64,000 nt of DNA from Saccharopolyspora endophytica (GTDB lineage Bacteria; Actinomycetota; Actinomycetes; Mycobacteriales; Pseudonocardiaceae): NCBI RefSeq assembly GCF_018070075.1, contig NZ_JAGPXE010000010.1, positions 186,001 to 250,000 of the forward strand, in the 5' to 3' direction. Under the pieces are notes generated by a model. That model saw nothing but the letters and a program-made list of their open reading frames with translations. It was not told where the DNA came from and did no database searches. Position numbers and translations under genes: made by a program. How positions within the stretch are numbered: the stretch's first letter is position 1; every line of letters begins with the position of its first letter. Below, piece after piece: positions 35,454-45,889 of the stretch.

Positions 35454-35488
35454 CCGGGAAATCTACCGCCGACCCCCGACGCGACGAG

Positions 35489-36061
35489 TCAGGAGACCAC
35501 CACGGGGTCTCCCAGGAGGTTCGCGCCTGCTCCGCCGAGCTCGTCGAGGGCCTGCTCGACGGTCGCGCGCGACACGCCGGCGGTGAGCTGGAGGTGAACG
35601 GTGGTGCCCAGGCCCGCCTTCAGCGCGTCGAGCGCGGTGGCCCGGACGCAGTGGTCGGTGGCGATGCCGACGACGTCGACCTGGTGCACGTTCCGCTCCC
35701 GCAGCCAGGTCAGCAGGTCCAGGTCGGTGCGGTCCACGCCCTCGAAACCCGAGTAGCCGTCGCTGTACTGGCCCTTGGAGAACACCGCGGTCACCGGGCT
35801 GACGTCCAGTTCCGGGTGGAACGCGGCGCCCGCCGTGCCCGCCACGCAGTGCCTCGGCCAGGAGCGCACGAAGTCGGGGTCGTCGCTGAAGTGGGTTCCC
35901 GGGTCGACGTGGTAGTCGCGGGTGGCCACGACGTGCTCGTGCTCGGAGTCGGCCAGGAACTCCGAGATCGCGGCCGCGACCCCGGCGCCCCCGGCGACGG
36001 CGAGCGCTCCGCCCTCGCAGAAGTCGTTCTGCACGTCCACGATGATCAAAGCCCTGCTCAT
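35489..36061 (-). CDS. pncA: Nicotinamidase
   Basis: A 190-residue isochorismatase-fold hydrolase. The catalytic triad is D9 (IIVDVQNDF), K96 ([16 protein letters not shown]) and C138 ([15 protein letters not shown]); metal ligands D49, H51 and H57 are in [11 protein letters not shown]. It converts nicotinamide to nicotinate, which the neighbouring pncB product uses, so the two genes form an NAD salvage unit. 45 bases separate them. Confidence 0.96.
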   Translation of the reverse strand: MSRALIIVDVQNDFCEGGALAVAGGAGVAAAISEFLADSEHEHVVATRDYHVDPGTHFSDDPDFVRSWPRHCVAGTAGAAFHPELDVSPVTAVFSKGQYSDGYSGFEGVDRTDLDLLTWLRERNVHQVDVVGIATDHCVRATALDALKAGLGTTVHLQLTAGVSRATVEQALDELGGAGANLLGDPVVVS

Positions 36062-36106
36062 CGCGCCTCACCTCCTGCGGATTCGATGCCCGATTCTTTC
36101 GTAATG

Positions 36107-37399
36107 TCAGGCCCCGAGGAAGGTCGTGGGGATGGCGGGTTCGCCGTTGGACAGCTTCAGGCCCTCCCACGGCAAGGTCACCAGGGCGCGGCGCAGCCGT
36201 TCGCGGTCCTGCTCCAGCGTCGGCAGGTCGTCGGCGAGCTTGCCGTCGCGGATCAGCGGGATCTGCAGGTGGCGGTCGTGCGATCCGAGCGCCGGCTCGG
36301 CCTCGACACCGTAGACGACCTCCTCGACTGCGGTGCCGGTCTCCTTGTAGCGGCGGATCGCGGCCTTGCGGCCACCGCGCGACTCCTTGTGCGAGCTGCG
36401 CTTGGCCACCGGCCGGCCGTCGACCTCCACCAGCTTGTAGACCATCTCGGCCGTGGGCGCCCCCGAGCCGGTGACCAGCGACGTTCCGACGCCGTAGCCG
36501 TCCACGGGCTCGGCGCGCAGCGAGGCGATGGCGTACTCGTCGAGGTCGCCGGAGACCACGACCCGGGTGTTGGTGGCGCCGAGGCGGTCGAGCTGCTCGC
36601 GGGCCTGGCGGGCCAGCACGCCCACGTCACCGGAGTCGATGCGCACCGCGCCCAGGCCGGTCCCGGCGGTCTGCACGGCCAGGTCGATGCCCCGGCTGAT
36701 GTCGTAGGTGTCGACCAGCAGCGTGGTGCCGGTGCCCAGCGCGGCGATCTGCGACTCGAACGCCGACTGCTCCGAGTCGTGCAGCAGCGTGAAGGCGTGC
36801 GCGGCCGTGCCCGTGGTGGGGATGCCGTAGCGGCGCCCGGCCTCCAGGTTGGAGGTGGCGGTGAACCCGGCCAGGTAGGCGATGCGCGCCGCCGAGACCG
36901 CGGATTCCTCGTGCGTGCGGCGCGAGCCCATCTCGATGATCCGCCGCCCGTTGGCGGCCGAGACCATGCGCGCGGCAGCGGCGGCGATGGCGCTGTCGTG
37001 GTTGAGGATCGACAGCACCACGGTTTCCAGCACGACGGCCTCGGCGAAGGTGCCGCGCACCGTCAGCAGCGGCGAGCCGGGGAAGAACAGCTCGCCCTCC
37101 GGGTAGCCGTCGATCTGCCCGCTGAACCGGTAGTCGCGCAGCCACTCCAAGGTGAGGTCGTCGACCACGCCGTGCTCGGCGAGCTGGGCGATCTCGGCTT
37201 CGCCGAACCGGAAGTTCTGCACCGCGTCCAGCACCCGGCCGATGCCCCCGGTCACGCCGTAGCGGCGCCCGTTGGGCAGCCGCCGGGTGAACACCTCGAA
37301 CGTGCACTCGCGGTGCGCGGTCCCGTCACGCAGAGCGCTGGCCAACATCGTCAACTCGTAGTGGTCGGTCAGCAGCGCGGTGCTAGAGCTCATGAGCAT
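36107..37399 (-). CDS. pncB: Nicotinate phosphoribosyltransferase
   Basis: A 430-residue enzyme. The N-terminus [20 protein letters not shown] and [15 protein letters not shown], the [12 protein letters not shown] region, [13 protein letters not shown] and [12 protein letters not shown] match PncB. It makes nicotinate mononucleotide from nicotinate and PRPP. Two ATGs, 37399 and 37393, are both possible and neither has a clear ribosome site. Divergent from clpS, as in mycobacteria where pncB1, clpS and a DUF2017 gene are neighbours. Confidence 0.95.
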   Translation of the reverse strand: MLMSSSTALLTDHYELTMLASALRDGTAHRECTFEVFTRRLPNGRRYGVTGGIGRVLDAVQNFRFGEAEIAQLAEHGVVDDLTLEWLRDYRFSGQIDGYPEGELFFPGSPLLTVRGTFAEAVVLETVVLSILNHDSAIAAAAARMVSAANGRRIIEMGSRRTHEESAVSAARIAYLAGFTATSNLEAGRRYGIPTTGTAAHAFTLLHDSEQSAFESQIAALGTGTTLLVDTYDISRGIDLAVQTAGTGLGAVRIDSGDVGVLARQAREQLDRLGATNTRVVVSGDLDEYAIASLRAEPVDGYGVGTSLVTGSGAPTAEMVYKLVEVDGRPVAKRSSHKESRGGRKAAIRRYKETGTAVEEVVYGVEAEPALGSHDRHLQIPLIRDGKLADDLPTLEQDRERLRRALVTLPWEGLKLSNGEPAIPTTFLGA

Positions 37400-37507
37400 G
37401 AGATTACGTGGTGCCTGTGGGGGATCGGTGCGGTGAACCCCGAAGGCTCGTCACGATTTGTTCGTGCGGTGGGCACGGTGGTGAGGGGGTCGTGCGACGA
37501 TGGGGGC

Positions 37508-37801
37508 ATGACCTCGCCCGCTGAAATCGAGCGCGCGCAACTCGAGCAGGACGCCGAAGGCACGACGGACAAGCCGTGGGTGACCGTGGTCTGGAACGAC
37601 CCGGTCAACCTCATGTCCTATGTGACCTACGTGCTCCAGAAGATCTTCGGGTACTCCCGGGATCACGCTACGAAGTTGATGCTGGACGTGCACCACAAGG
37701 GCAAGGCGGTGGTTTCCTCGGGTTCCAAGGAGAAGGTCGAGGGCGATGTGGCGAAGCTGCATTCCGCCGGCTTGTGGGCGACGATGCAGAAGGATTCGTG
37801 A
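37508..37801 (+). CDS. clpS: ATP-dependent Clp protease adaptor ClpS
   Basis: A 97-residue adaptor: [20 protein letters not shown] followed by [12 protein letters not shown] contains the N-degron pocket residues (N-D, M, and the two His). It delivers N-end rule substrates to ClpAP/ClpC. The ATG at 37508 is within an otherwise long open frame; it gives the normal family length. Its stop is immediately followed by the GTG of the DUF2017 gene. Confidence 0.96.
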   Translation: MTSPAEIERAQLEQDAEGTTDKPWVTVVWNDPVNLMSYVTYVLQKIFGYSRDHATKLMLDVHHKGKAVVSSGSKEKVEGDVAKLHSAGLWATMQKDS

Positions 37802-38365
37802 GTGGACGGCTGGACCCGCAAGAACGGTCACGTGCAGGCCGAGCTCTCCCAGCAGGAGGCGGCCGTCATCCGCGGCCTGGTCGGGCAGATCAAGGACATG
37901 CTCACCGCCCGCGCCGACGAGGCCCCCAAGGATGAGCTCGCCGAGCTGACCGGCATCCGCACCGGACCGTCCACGCCCCCGGAGGACCGGGTGGTCGCGC
38001 GGTTGCTGCCGGACTTCTACCGGCGCGACCCGGTCACCGGGGACACCGACGAGGAGGAGACCGACGCCGCCGGCGCGATGCGTTCGCTGCACGAACCGGC
38101 GTTGCTGGAGGCCAAGACCGGCGCGGCCCAGCTCGTCCTGGAGACCTGCCCGCCGATGGGCGGCAAGGTCAAGCTCACCAGCGAGCAGGCCGACAACTGG
38201 CTGACCGCCCTCAACGACGTCCGGCTGGCGCTGGGCACGGCGCTGGACGTCGAGGACGACATGCCCGACGAGCTCCCCGAGGACGACCTCCGCCGCGAGC
38301 ACCTCGGCGTCTACCAGTGGCTCACCTGGGTCCAGGACTCCCTCGTGGGGGCCATGCTCGGCTGA
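37802..38365 (+). CDS. DUF2017 domain protein
   Basis: A 187-residue acidic soluble protein that directly follows clpS, the conserved actinomycete arrangement for DUF2017. Motifs include RLLPDFYRRDPVTGD and EDDLRREHLGVYQWLTWVQD. No catalytic residues or known role; co-translation with ClpS suggests involvement in the Clp pathway, which is inference. Confidence 0.9.
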   Translation: MDGWTRKNGHVQAELSQQEAAVIRGLVGQIKDMLTARADEAPKDELAELTGIRTGPSTPPEDRVVARLLPDFYRRDPVTGDTDEEETDAAGAMRSLHEPALLEAKTGAAQLVLETCPPMGGKVKLTSEQADNWLTALNDVRLALGTALDVEDDMPDELPEDDLRREHLGVYQWLTWVQDSLVGAMLG

Positions 38366-38392
38366 GGCCGCGAGCTTTCGACGCGAACCGTT

Positions 38393-39286
38393 CTAGCCGT
38401 GGAGGTCGCGGTAGGTCGTCGTGGCGCCGGGGTGGAGGGGGACCTCGCCGGTGCCGATGAGGTTGCGGACGTCCAGGAACTGGGTCCCGACGGTCTCGCG
38501 CGGCACCAGGAACGGAGCCCGGCGCACCAGCACCCGGACCACCGCCGCCGCGAGGTCATCGGGCAGGTTCGGGGTGCAGGCGAGGATGTTCGGGACGCCG
38601 ATGGTGGCCGTCCCCGAGGTGTTCCGGTACGCGCCCGGGGGCACCTGGAGCTGGTCGCAGACGGGGGTGCAGCGGGCGGCCGCCGCGTTCAGCGGGAGCA
38701 GGCGGATCCCGATCCGGTCGTCGAGGGTCTTCAGCAGCGGGGTCGGAAGTCCGCCCGACCACAGGAAAGCCTCGATGCGGCCCTGCTCCAGCGACCGAAC
38801 CGCCTCCAGCAGCGGGAGCATCTCGGTGCGCAGGTCGGGCCGGTCGGCGAACAGGCGCGCACCCATCAGAGCGGTGCCGGACCGCGGAGCGCCGATGGAC
38901 ACCGAACGCAGCTCGGAGAGGTCGCGGACCGGGGAGTCGGCGGGCACCACGAGCTGCGTGTAGTTCTCGTAGACCCGGCCCACGGCCTGCAGCGGGACGC
39001 GCGGCCCGAGCTCTCCGGCGAGGGCGGAGTGCGCGGCGTCGGCCAGCACCATGCCCAGGTCGGCGCGGCCGTCGCGGAGCATCTCCAGGTTGTCCACGCT
39101 GCCCTGGCTGGGCAGCACCACCGGGTGCACGTCGGGTTCCGCCGCGGCGATCTCGGCGCCGAGCAGCGTGCCGAAAGCCGTGTAGAAACCGCCGGGTTCG
39201 CCCGAGGCGATGCGCAGCTCGCGCACCGGCTCGGCGCGTCCGCACGCGGCCAGCAGGCCCAGTCCGAGGAACGCGCGCCGTCGCAT
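38393..39286 (-). CDS. TAXI-type substrate-binding lipoprotein
   Basis: A 297-residue exported protein. MRRRAFLGLGLLAACGRAEP gives a lipoprotein signal with lipobox LAAC (Cys15). The binding domain has TAXI-family features: LRIASGEPGGFYTAFGTLLG, SQGSVDNLEMLRDGRADLGM, and VSIGAPRSGTALMGARL. Such proteins usually feed TRAP transporters, but none is present. The ATG shares a base with the stop of the sensor kinase gene, so it is made with the two-component system and may be the ligand-sensing partner of the kinase. Confidence 0.88.
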   Translation of the reverse strand: MRRRAFLGLGLLAACGRAEPVRELRIASGEPGGFYTAFGTLLGAEIAAAEPDVHPVVLPSQGSVDNLEMLRDGRADLGMVLADAAHSALAGELGPRVPLQAVGRVYENYTQLVVPADSPVRDLSELRSVSIGAPRSGTALMGARLFADRPDLRTEMLPLLEAVRSLEQGRIEAFLWSGGLPTPLLKTLDDRIGIRLLPLNAAAARCTPVCDQLQVPPGAYRNTSGTATIGVPNILACTPNLPDDLAAAVVRVLVRRAPFLVPRETVGTQFLDVRNLIGTGEVPLHPGATTTYRDLHG

Positions 39287-40632
39287 CACCGCACCTCCGG
39301 CAGGTCGAGGTGCACGGTCAGGCCGTGCGGTCGCGTGCGCGCGATGCGCATCTCGCCGCCGTGCGCGGCGAGCAGCTGCCCGGCGATGGCCAGCCCGAGC
39401 CCGCTGCCGCGGCTGCCCCGGTGATGATCGGCCCGCCAGAATCGTTGCGCCGCAAGCGAGATCTCGTCCTCGGTCAACCCGGGCCCGGTGTCGGCCACGG
39501 TGAGCGTTCGCCCGTCCCAGCTCACCTCGACCGAGGCGCCGGGCGCGTACTTCACCGCGTTGTCCAGCAGGACGTCCAGCACCTGCGCCAGGTCCTCGGT
39601 GGACAGAGCCACCCGCGCTGGTGCCGCCTCGGGTGCGGTCAGCGAGATCCCGGCGTCCTCGGCCGCGGAACGCCACGCCTGCACGCGATCGGCGATCGCC
39701 GCCGCCACGTCCCCCGGCTCACCGGACGCCGGTGCGCGGTCGGCGTTGGCCAGCGCCAGCAGCCGGTCCAGCAGCGCTTCCAGCCGGTCGACCTCGCCGA
39801 CCGTGGAGCGGTAGGTCCGCTCGCCGTCGGGGGTGATGCGCCGCTCCAGCGCGTCGACCCGCAGCCGCAGCGCGGCCATCGGGTTGCGCAGCTGGTGCGA
39901 GGCGTCGGCGACCAGGCGTCGCTGCCGCTCGTCGGCCTCGGCCACCGCCTCCGACATGCGGTTGAACGACGCGGCCAGTTCCCGCAGCTCAGGCGGGCCG
40001 GCATCGACCGGGACGCGGGAACGCCGGGACCCCGCGCTGATCGCCCGGACCCCGGCGCCCAGGTCGGCCAGCGGCCGCAGCACCCAGCGGGCCAGCACCA
40101 GCGCGAGCAGCCCGCACACCACCAGCGCCGACAGCGCGCCCGATGCGATCAGCGCCCAGTGCGCGGCGATGTCGGCGGTGGCCCGCCGCACGGAGGCCTC
40201 CAGCACGACCGCACCGGTCACCCGCGTCCCGTCGCCGACCGGGCGGTAGCGGACCAGCTGCTCCCGCGACCACGGGCGCAGCCACTGCACCGCCCCCGCC
40301 GGCTCGTTGCGCAGCGCCTTGTCGATCGGCCCGGCCACGTCGGCGGCGCGCACCCCGCCGGTCTCCACCACAGGAGCGCGGGCGGCGTCGACGACGACCA
40401 GGGGTTCGCCGTAGAGGTCGGTGTAGCGGCGGGCCTCGGCGCGCAGCACCGCGGCGTCACCGGTGCCGAAGGCGTGATCGGCCAGCCCGGCGAAGCGATC
40501 GAGGTCGGCGTTGCGGGCCAGCACCAGCTGCTGGGTGCGCTCGGCGGCGGTGGCGCGCAGCAGCGGAGCCGCGAACCCGGCCACCGCCAGCACCGAGAAC
40601 GTCAGCAGCACCAGCAGCAGCCGCTTACGCAT
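39286..40632 (-). CDS. Sensor histidine kinase (HisKA type) with HAMP domain
   Basis: A 448-residue kinase. Membrane segments at about 5-25 and 165-190 bracket an extracytoplasmic sensor region (with YTDLYGEPLVVVDAARAP), followed by HAMP, then the phospho-acceptor His245 in DASHQLRNPMAAL. The ATP-binding part has LLDNAVKYAPGASVEV (N box), ADTGPGL (G1) and GSGLGLAIA (G2). Overlaps the regulator gene by 8 bases and the TAXI lipoprotein gene by one, forming a tight three-gene unit. Confidence 0.93.
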   Translation of the reverse strand: MRKRLLLVLLTFSVLAVAGFAAPLLRATAAERTQQLVLARNADLDRFAGLADHAFGTGDAAVLRAEARRYTDLYGEPLVVVDAARAPVVETGGVRAADVAGPIDKALRNEPAGAVQWLRPWSREQLVRYRPVGDGTRVTGAVVLEASVRRATADIAAHWALIASGALSALVVCGLLALVLARWVLRPLADLGAGVRAISAGSRRSRVPVDAGPPELRELAASFNRMSEAVAEADERQRRLVADASHQLRNPMAALRLRVDALERRITPDGERTYRSTVGEVDRLEALLDRLLALANADRAPASGEPGDVAAAIADRVQAWRSAAEDAGISLTAPEAAPARVALSTEDLAQVLDVLLDNAVKYAPGASVEVSWDGRTLTVADTGPGLTEDEISLAAQRFWRADHHRGSRGSGLGLAIAGQLLAAHGGEMRIARTRPHGLTVHLDLPEVR

Positions 40633-41287
40633 CGTCGCCCAGCCGGTAGCCGAATCCGCGGATGGTCACCAGCAGTTCCGGGCGGTCGAGCTTGGCGCGC
40701 AGCTGCGCGATGTGCACGTCCAGCGACCGCGACACCGCCAGGTAGGCGTCGCCCCACACCTCGTCCATCAGCCGCTGCCTGCTCACCGCCGTGCCGGCTT
40801 CGGAGGCCAGGATCGCCAGGACGTCGAACTCCTTCGGGGTGAGCTCGACCTCGCGGTCGGCGACCTGCACGCGCCGGGTCCGCAGGTCGATCCGCACGTC
40901 GGCGACCTCGACCTGATCGGAGCCGGGGGAGGGGCGCCTGCCGCGCCGGACGACGGCCTCGATGCGGGCCAGCAGCTCGGCCATCCGAACGGGTTTGACC
41001 AGGTAGTCGTCGGCGCCGGAGCGCAGGCCGCGCACGACCATCCGCTCTTCGCCGCGTGCGGTGAGCACCACGACCGGCACGGGGCCGATGCGCCGGAGCT
41101 TGCGCAGCACCTCCAGGCCGTCGGCGTCGGGCAGGCCGAGGTCGAGCAGCACCAGGTCGTGGTCCCGGTGCCGCAGCAGGGCGTCCGAACCGCGGCTGAC
41201 GCGCGTCGTCCGGTGCCCGTGGGAGTCGAGGACGTCGACGAGCGCGTCAGCCACGCCGTCGTCGTCCTCGACGAGCAGAACCCGCAC
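40625..41287 (-). CDS. OmpR-family response regulator
   Basis: A 220-residue regulator. The receiver begins VRVLLVEDDDGVADALVDVL, phospho-acceptor D49 lies in VLLDLGLPDADG and the switch Lys in YLVKPVRMAELL. A winged-helix DNA-binding domain follows (ELTPKEFDVLAILASEAG, then DVHIAQLRAKLDRP and IRGFGYRL). GTG 41287 has GGAGG 8 bases upstream and removes a short unlikely extension. Starts 41 bases after the permease stop, so it may be in the same transcript. Confidence 0.94.
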   Translation of the reverse strand: MRVLLVEDDDGVADALVDVLDSHGHRTTRVSRGSDALLRHRDHDLVLLDLGLPDADGLEVLRKLRRIGPVPVVVLTARGEERMVVRGLRSGADDYLVKPVRMAELLARIEAVVRRGRRPSPGSDQVEVADVRIDLRTRRVQVADREVELTPKEFDVLAILASEAGTAVSRQRLMDEVWGDAYLAVSRSLDVHIAQLRAKLDRPELLVTIRGFGYRLGDDA

Positions 41288-41328
41288 CGGCCACACCTCC
41301 GAGGGCAGAGTATGGCCGGTGCCGGTCA

Positions 41329-42627
41329 TCAGCTCCCCATCCGGGAATCCTTCGACGTCTCCCGCATCCGCAGGTAGACCAGCAGCGAGATCAGCACGCA
41401 GCCGGAGACGTAGTAGAAGAACACGCTCTCCATGCCCGCCTGCTTGAGCCACAGCGCCACGTACTCCGACGTGCCGCCGAAGATCGCCACGGTCAGCGCG
41501 TAGGGCAGACCGACGCCGAGGGCGCGGATGTTGGTCGGGAACAGCTCGGCCTTCACGATCGCGTTGATCGAGGTGTAGCCGGTGACGATGATCAGACCGC
41601 CCATCATCAGCAGGAACGCCGCGAACGGGTTCTGCGTGCCGCCGAGCACCGTCATCAGCGGAACGGTCAGCAGGGTGCCGCTGATGCCGAAGAACATCAG
41701 CAGCTTGCGGCGCCCGATCCGGTCCGACAGCGCACCCGCCAGCGGCTGCAGGACGCCGAAGGCCAGCAGGGCGAAGAAGTTGATCCACGCGGCCGTGGGC
41801 TTGTCGATGCCGCCCGTGTTGACCATGTACTTCTGCAGGTAGGTGGTGTAGGTGTAGAACGCCACCGTGCCGCCGAGGGTCAGGCCGACCACCAGCAGGC
41901 ACTCCCTCGGGTACTGCAGCAGCGCCTTGACCGTGCCCTGCTCGGCACCGGACTCCGACGAGCTCTTGTAGCTCTCGGTCTCGTCCATGCCGCGCCGCAG
42001 CCACAGCACCACCAGCGCGCCGATGGCGCCGATGACGAACGGGATCCGCCAGCCCCAGGCGTCCATCTGCTCCTCGGCGAGGACCTGCTGGAGGATGATC
42101 TGCACGCCCAGCGCGACCAGCTGACCGGACACCAGCGTCACGTACTGGAAGCTGGAGTAGAAACCGCGCTTGCCCTCGGTGGCGACCTCCGACAGGTAGG
42201 TCGCGGAGGTCGCGTACTCGCCGCCGACCGAGAGTCCCTGCAGCAGGCGGGCGGCCACCAGCAGGAGCGGCGCGGCGAGGCCGATCGAGTCGTAGCCCGG
42301 CGTCAGCGCGATGATCAGCGAGCCGAACGCCATCAGCGTCACCGACAGGGTCAGCGCCGCGCGCCTGCCGAAGCGGTCGGCGTAGCGGCCCAGCATCCAG
42401 CCGCCCAGCGGGCGCATCAGGAACCCGACGGCGAACACGGCTGCGGTGTTGAGCAGCTGCGCGGTCGAGTCACCCTTCGGGAAGAACGTCGCGGCGAAGT
42501 AGACGCTGAACGCCGTGTAGGCGTACCAGTCGTACCACTCGATGAGGTTTCCGATGGAACCTCGCACGACGTTGCCGATCACTCGGCGTTCGGAGCGCAC
42601 CGCCACGTCGCGGTTTGCAGTCGTCAT
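41329..42627 (-). CDS. MFS metabolite:H+ symporter (MHS / KgtP-like family)
   Basis: A 432-residue transporter with 12 membrane segments. The MHS signature is clear: IGNLIEWYDWYAYTAFSVYF, the RPLGGWMLGRYADRFGRRAA loop and RLLQGLSVGGEYATSATYLS. Family members import carboxylates such as alpha-ketoglutarate or citrate, betaines and proline. It lies upstream of the two-component system and TAXI lipoprotein on the same strand, which suggests that its substrate is what the system senses. Confidence 0.9.
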   Translation of the reverse strand: MTTANRDVAVRSERRVIGNVVRGSIGNLIEWYDWYAYTAFSVYFAATFFPKGDSTAQLLNTAAVFAVGFLMRPLGGWMLGRYADRFGRRAALTLSVTLMAFGSLIIALTPGYDSIGLAAPLLLVAARLLQGLSVGGEYATSATYLSEVATEGKRGFYSSFQYVTLVSGQLVALGVQIILQQVLAEEQMDAWGWRIPFVIGAIGALVVLWLRRGMDETESYKSSSESGAEQGTVKALLQYPRECLLVVGLTLGGTVAFYTYTTYLQKYMVNTGGIDKPTAAWINFFALLAFGVLQPLAGALSDRIGRRKLLMFFGISGTLLTVPLMTVLGGTQNPFAAFLLMMGGLIIVTGYTSINAIVKAELFPTNIRALGVGLPYALTVAIFGGTSEYVALWLKQAGMESVFFYYVSGCVLISLLVYLRMRETSKDSRMGS

Positions 42628-42741
42628 CTCAGCCTCCAGGTCTTGCGAGCTGAGAAGTGACGATGAACAGGTGGCGACGGCAGGACAACGGTCGGCGGGT
42701 TTCCTTTACATCGGGCTAACGTGATCGACAGGAGGTGCGCG

Positions 42742-43773
42742 ATGCCGTTGCAGCCTGGTGAACTGGACGCGCTGGTCGACGTGGAGGGTCTGCTGGTGGG
42801 CCACGACCAGCGGCTCGACGAGCGCTGGGCGACCGGTGCGACCGCCGTGATCGCCCCCGGCGGCGCGACCGCGGCCGTCGACGTGCGCGGGGGAGGGCCG
42901 GGCACCCGCGAGACCGACGTGCTCGAACCCAGCCACCTCGTGCAGCGGGTGAACGGCGTGATGCTCGCGGGCGGCAGCGCCTACGGGCTCGCCGCCGCCG
43001 ACGGCGCGATGCGCTGGCTCGGCGAGCGCGGCCACGGCGTCCCGGTCGGCGGACCCGGCCAGGTCGTGCCGGTGGTGCCCGCCGCGGTGATCTTCGACGT
43101 GCCGATGAACGACTGGGGCAACCGGCCCGACGCCGACTTCGGCTACCGGGCCTGCGACAACGCCACCCGCACCGAGACCCGGCAGGGCAACGTCGGCGCC
43201 GGGACGGGGGCCGTGGTCGGGCCGGTCAAGGGCGGTGTGGGCACCGCCAGCGCCGTGCTGCCCGACGGCACCACCGTCGCCGCGCTGGTCGTGGTCAACG
43301 CCGCCGGATCGGCCATCGATCCCGACACCGGACTGCCCTGGACCGCCACGCCCGGGCTCCGCGCTCCCGATTCCCAGGAGGTGGAAGCCGCGCGGCCGCG
43401 TTACGAGGGGCGACCCGGCCGCAACGGACCCGTCGACCGGCCGCTCAACACCACCCTCGGCGTCGTGGCCACCGATCTGAAGCTGAGCAAGTCCGAGTGC
43501 AGTCGCCTGGCCGTGGCCGGTCACGACGCGCTGGCGCGCGCGGTCCGGCCCGCTCACCTGCTCGTCGACGGCGACACCGTGTTCGGCCTGGCCACGGGCA
43601 CCGGCCACACCCTCCCGGAGCCGGGGGAGCCCGGCTGGGCGGCACGATTGGACCAGGTCAGCGCAGTGGCGGCCGAGGTCGTCGAGCGCGCCATCGTGCG
43701 CGGGATGCTCGCGGCCGAGCCGGTCGGGGAGGTGACGTGCTACACGCGCCTCTATCCCTCCGCGCGGGAATGA
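42742..43773 (+). CDS. P1 family (DmpA / NylC-like) self-cleaving peptidase
   Basis: A 343-residue Ntn-type hydrolase. VNGVMLAGGSAYGLAAADGA is the family core, and PLNTTLGVVATD contains the expected self-cleavage point between N236 and T237, making T237 the nucleophile of the mature enzyme, as in nylon oligomer hydrolase NylC and its relatives. ATG 42742 has AGGAGG 7 bases upstream. No signal peptide, so it acts in the cytosol. Natural substrate unknown; aminopeptidase or amide hydrolase activity is inferred from the family. Confidence 0.88.
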   Translation: MPLQPGELDALVDVEGLLVGHDQRLDERWATGATAVIAPGGATAAVDVRGGGPGTRETDVLEPSHLVQRVNGVMLAGGSAYGLAAADGAMRWLGERGHGVPVGGPGQVVPVVPAAVIFDVPMNDWGNRPDADFGYRACDNATRTETRQGNVGAGTGAVVGPVKGGVGTASAVLPDGTTVAALVVVNAAGSAIDPDTGLPWTATPGLRAPDSQEVEAARPRYEGRPGRNGPVDRPLNTTLGVVATDLKLSKSECSRLAVAGHDALARAVRPAHLLVDGDTVFGLATGTGHTLPEPGEPGWAARLDQVSAVAAEVVERAIVRGMLAAEPVGEVTCYTRLYPSARE

Positions 43774-43866
43774 ATCATCGTGGAACGTCGTTTGCCGAAA
43801 CGACGAACCCGCACCGGTTCGCCCGCGGTTTCCAGATGCTGGGAGACCGGTGCCCCACCTACTAGG

Positions 43867-44331
43867 ATGGTTGCTGTGCTGGTGATCCGACGCGACCTCG
43901 TGGATGCGATGGTCGCGCATGCCCGACGGGACCACCCCGATGAGGCGTGCGGCGTGATTGCCGGACCGGAAGGGTCCGACCGTCCGGAACGCTTGATCGA
44001 AATGATCAACGCCGAGCGTTCGCCCACCTTCTACCGGTTCGACTCCGCCGAGCAGTTGAAGGTGTGGCGGGGCATGGACGCCGCCGATGAAGAGCCGGTG
44101 GTCATCTACCACTCGCACACCTCTACCGAGGCCTACCCGTCGCGCACCGACGTCTCCTACGCCTCGGAGCCCAACGCGCACTACGTGCTCGTGTCCACGC
44201 GGGACCCGCAGACCCATGAGCTGCGTTCCTACCGCATCCTCGATGGCCAGGTCACCGAGGAGCCGGTGGAGGTCGTGGAGTCGTACATGTTCGCCCACAC
44301 CGGTAGCGACGAGGTTCCCGACCGCGACTGA
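43867..44331 (+). CDS. mec: JAMM metallopeptidase, CysO-cysteine hydrolase (Mec type)
   Basis: A 154-residue M67 family protein. The zinc site reads IYHSHTSTEAYPSRTD (HxH...S..D) with the general-base Glu in HPDEACGVIAG. In Mycobacterium tuberculosis, Mec (Rv1334) releases cysteine from CysO-Cys; sequence and gene order (mec, cysO, cysM) correspond closely here. GTG 43876 is an alternative start. It is separated from cysO by 68 bases. Confidence 0.93.
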   Translation: MVAVLVIRRDLVDAMVAHARRDHPDEACGVIAGPEGSDRPERLIEMINAERSPTFYRFDSAEQLKVWRGMDAADEEPVVIYHSHTSTEAYPSRTDVSYASEPNAHYVLVSTRDPQTHELRSYRILDGQVTEEPVEVVESYMFAHTGSDEVPDRD

Positions 44332-44374
44332 TCCGCGGCTCGCCCGAAGACCGTTGTTCGCGTTCCCTATGTAG

Positions 44375-45643
<1,269 letters not shown>

Positions 45644-45656
45644 CCCCCCAAGCACG

Positions 45657-45689
45657 AGAACCCCGCCTCCCCCGAGGAGGCGGGGTTCT
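45657..45689 (+). terminator. cysM operon terminator hairpin
   Basis: A perfect 13-bp stem, AGAACCCCGCCTC (45657-45669) with GAGGCGGGGTTCT (45677-45689), loop of 7, begins 14 bases after the cysM stop. It marks the end of the mec-cysO-cysM unit. Confidence 0.82.
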
Positions 45690-45724
45690 CGCTGTTCAGG
45701 CCCGGGTGCGCACCGCTCGACCCG

Positions 45725-45836
45725 GAATACCGCAGTAATCAGAACCCGGATTACCGCCGTAATCGGGGACCTGAATACGGCCGTAATCCGGACCCTGAAT
45801 ACCGCCGTAATCGGGCACCTGATTACTGCCGTATTC
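45725..45836. repeat. Family B repeat: five 16-bp palindromes with exact 24-bp period
   Basis: Palindromic units start at 45725, 45749, 45773, 45797 and 45821, each 16 bases of the type GAWTACNGCNGTAWTC: GAATACCGCAGTAATC, GATTACCGCCGTAATC, GAATACGGCCGTAATC, GAATACCGCCGTAATC, GATTACTGCCGTATTC. The 8-base spacers are AGAACCCG, GGGGACCT, CGGACCCT and GGGCACCT. Lies between the cysM terminator and the 3' end of the SMP-30 gene. The same units with the same period occur at 10859-10898. Confidence 0.92.
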
Positions 45837-45844
45837 GCGTCACC

Positions 45845-45878
<34 letters not shown>

Positions 45879-45889
45879 GGTGGGGGTGG

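Noticed and set aside
45725-45836. A CRISPR array
   Set aside because: Repeats are 16-bp full palindromes with 8-base spacers that resemble one another, far too short for CRISPR spacers, and no cas genes are present.
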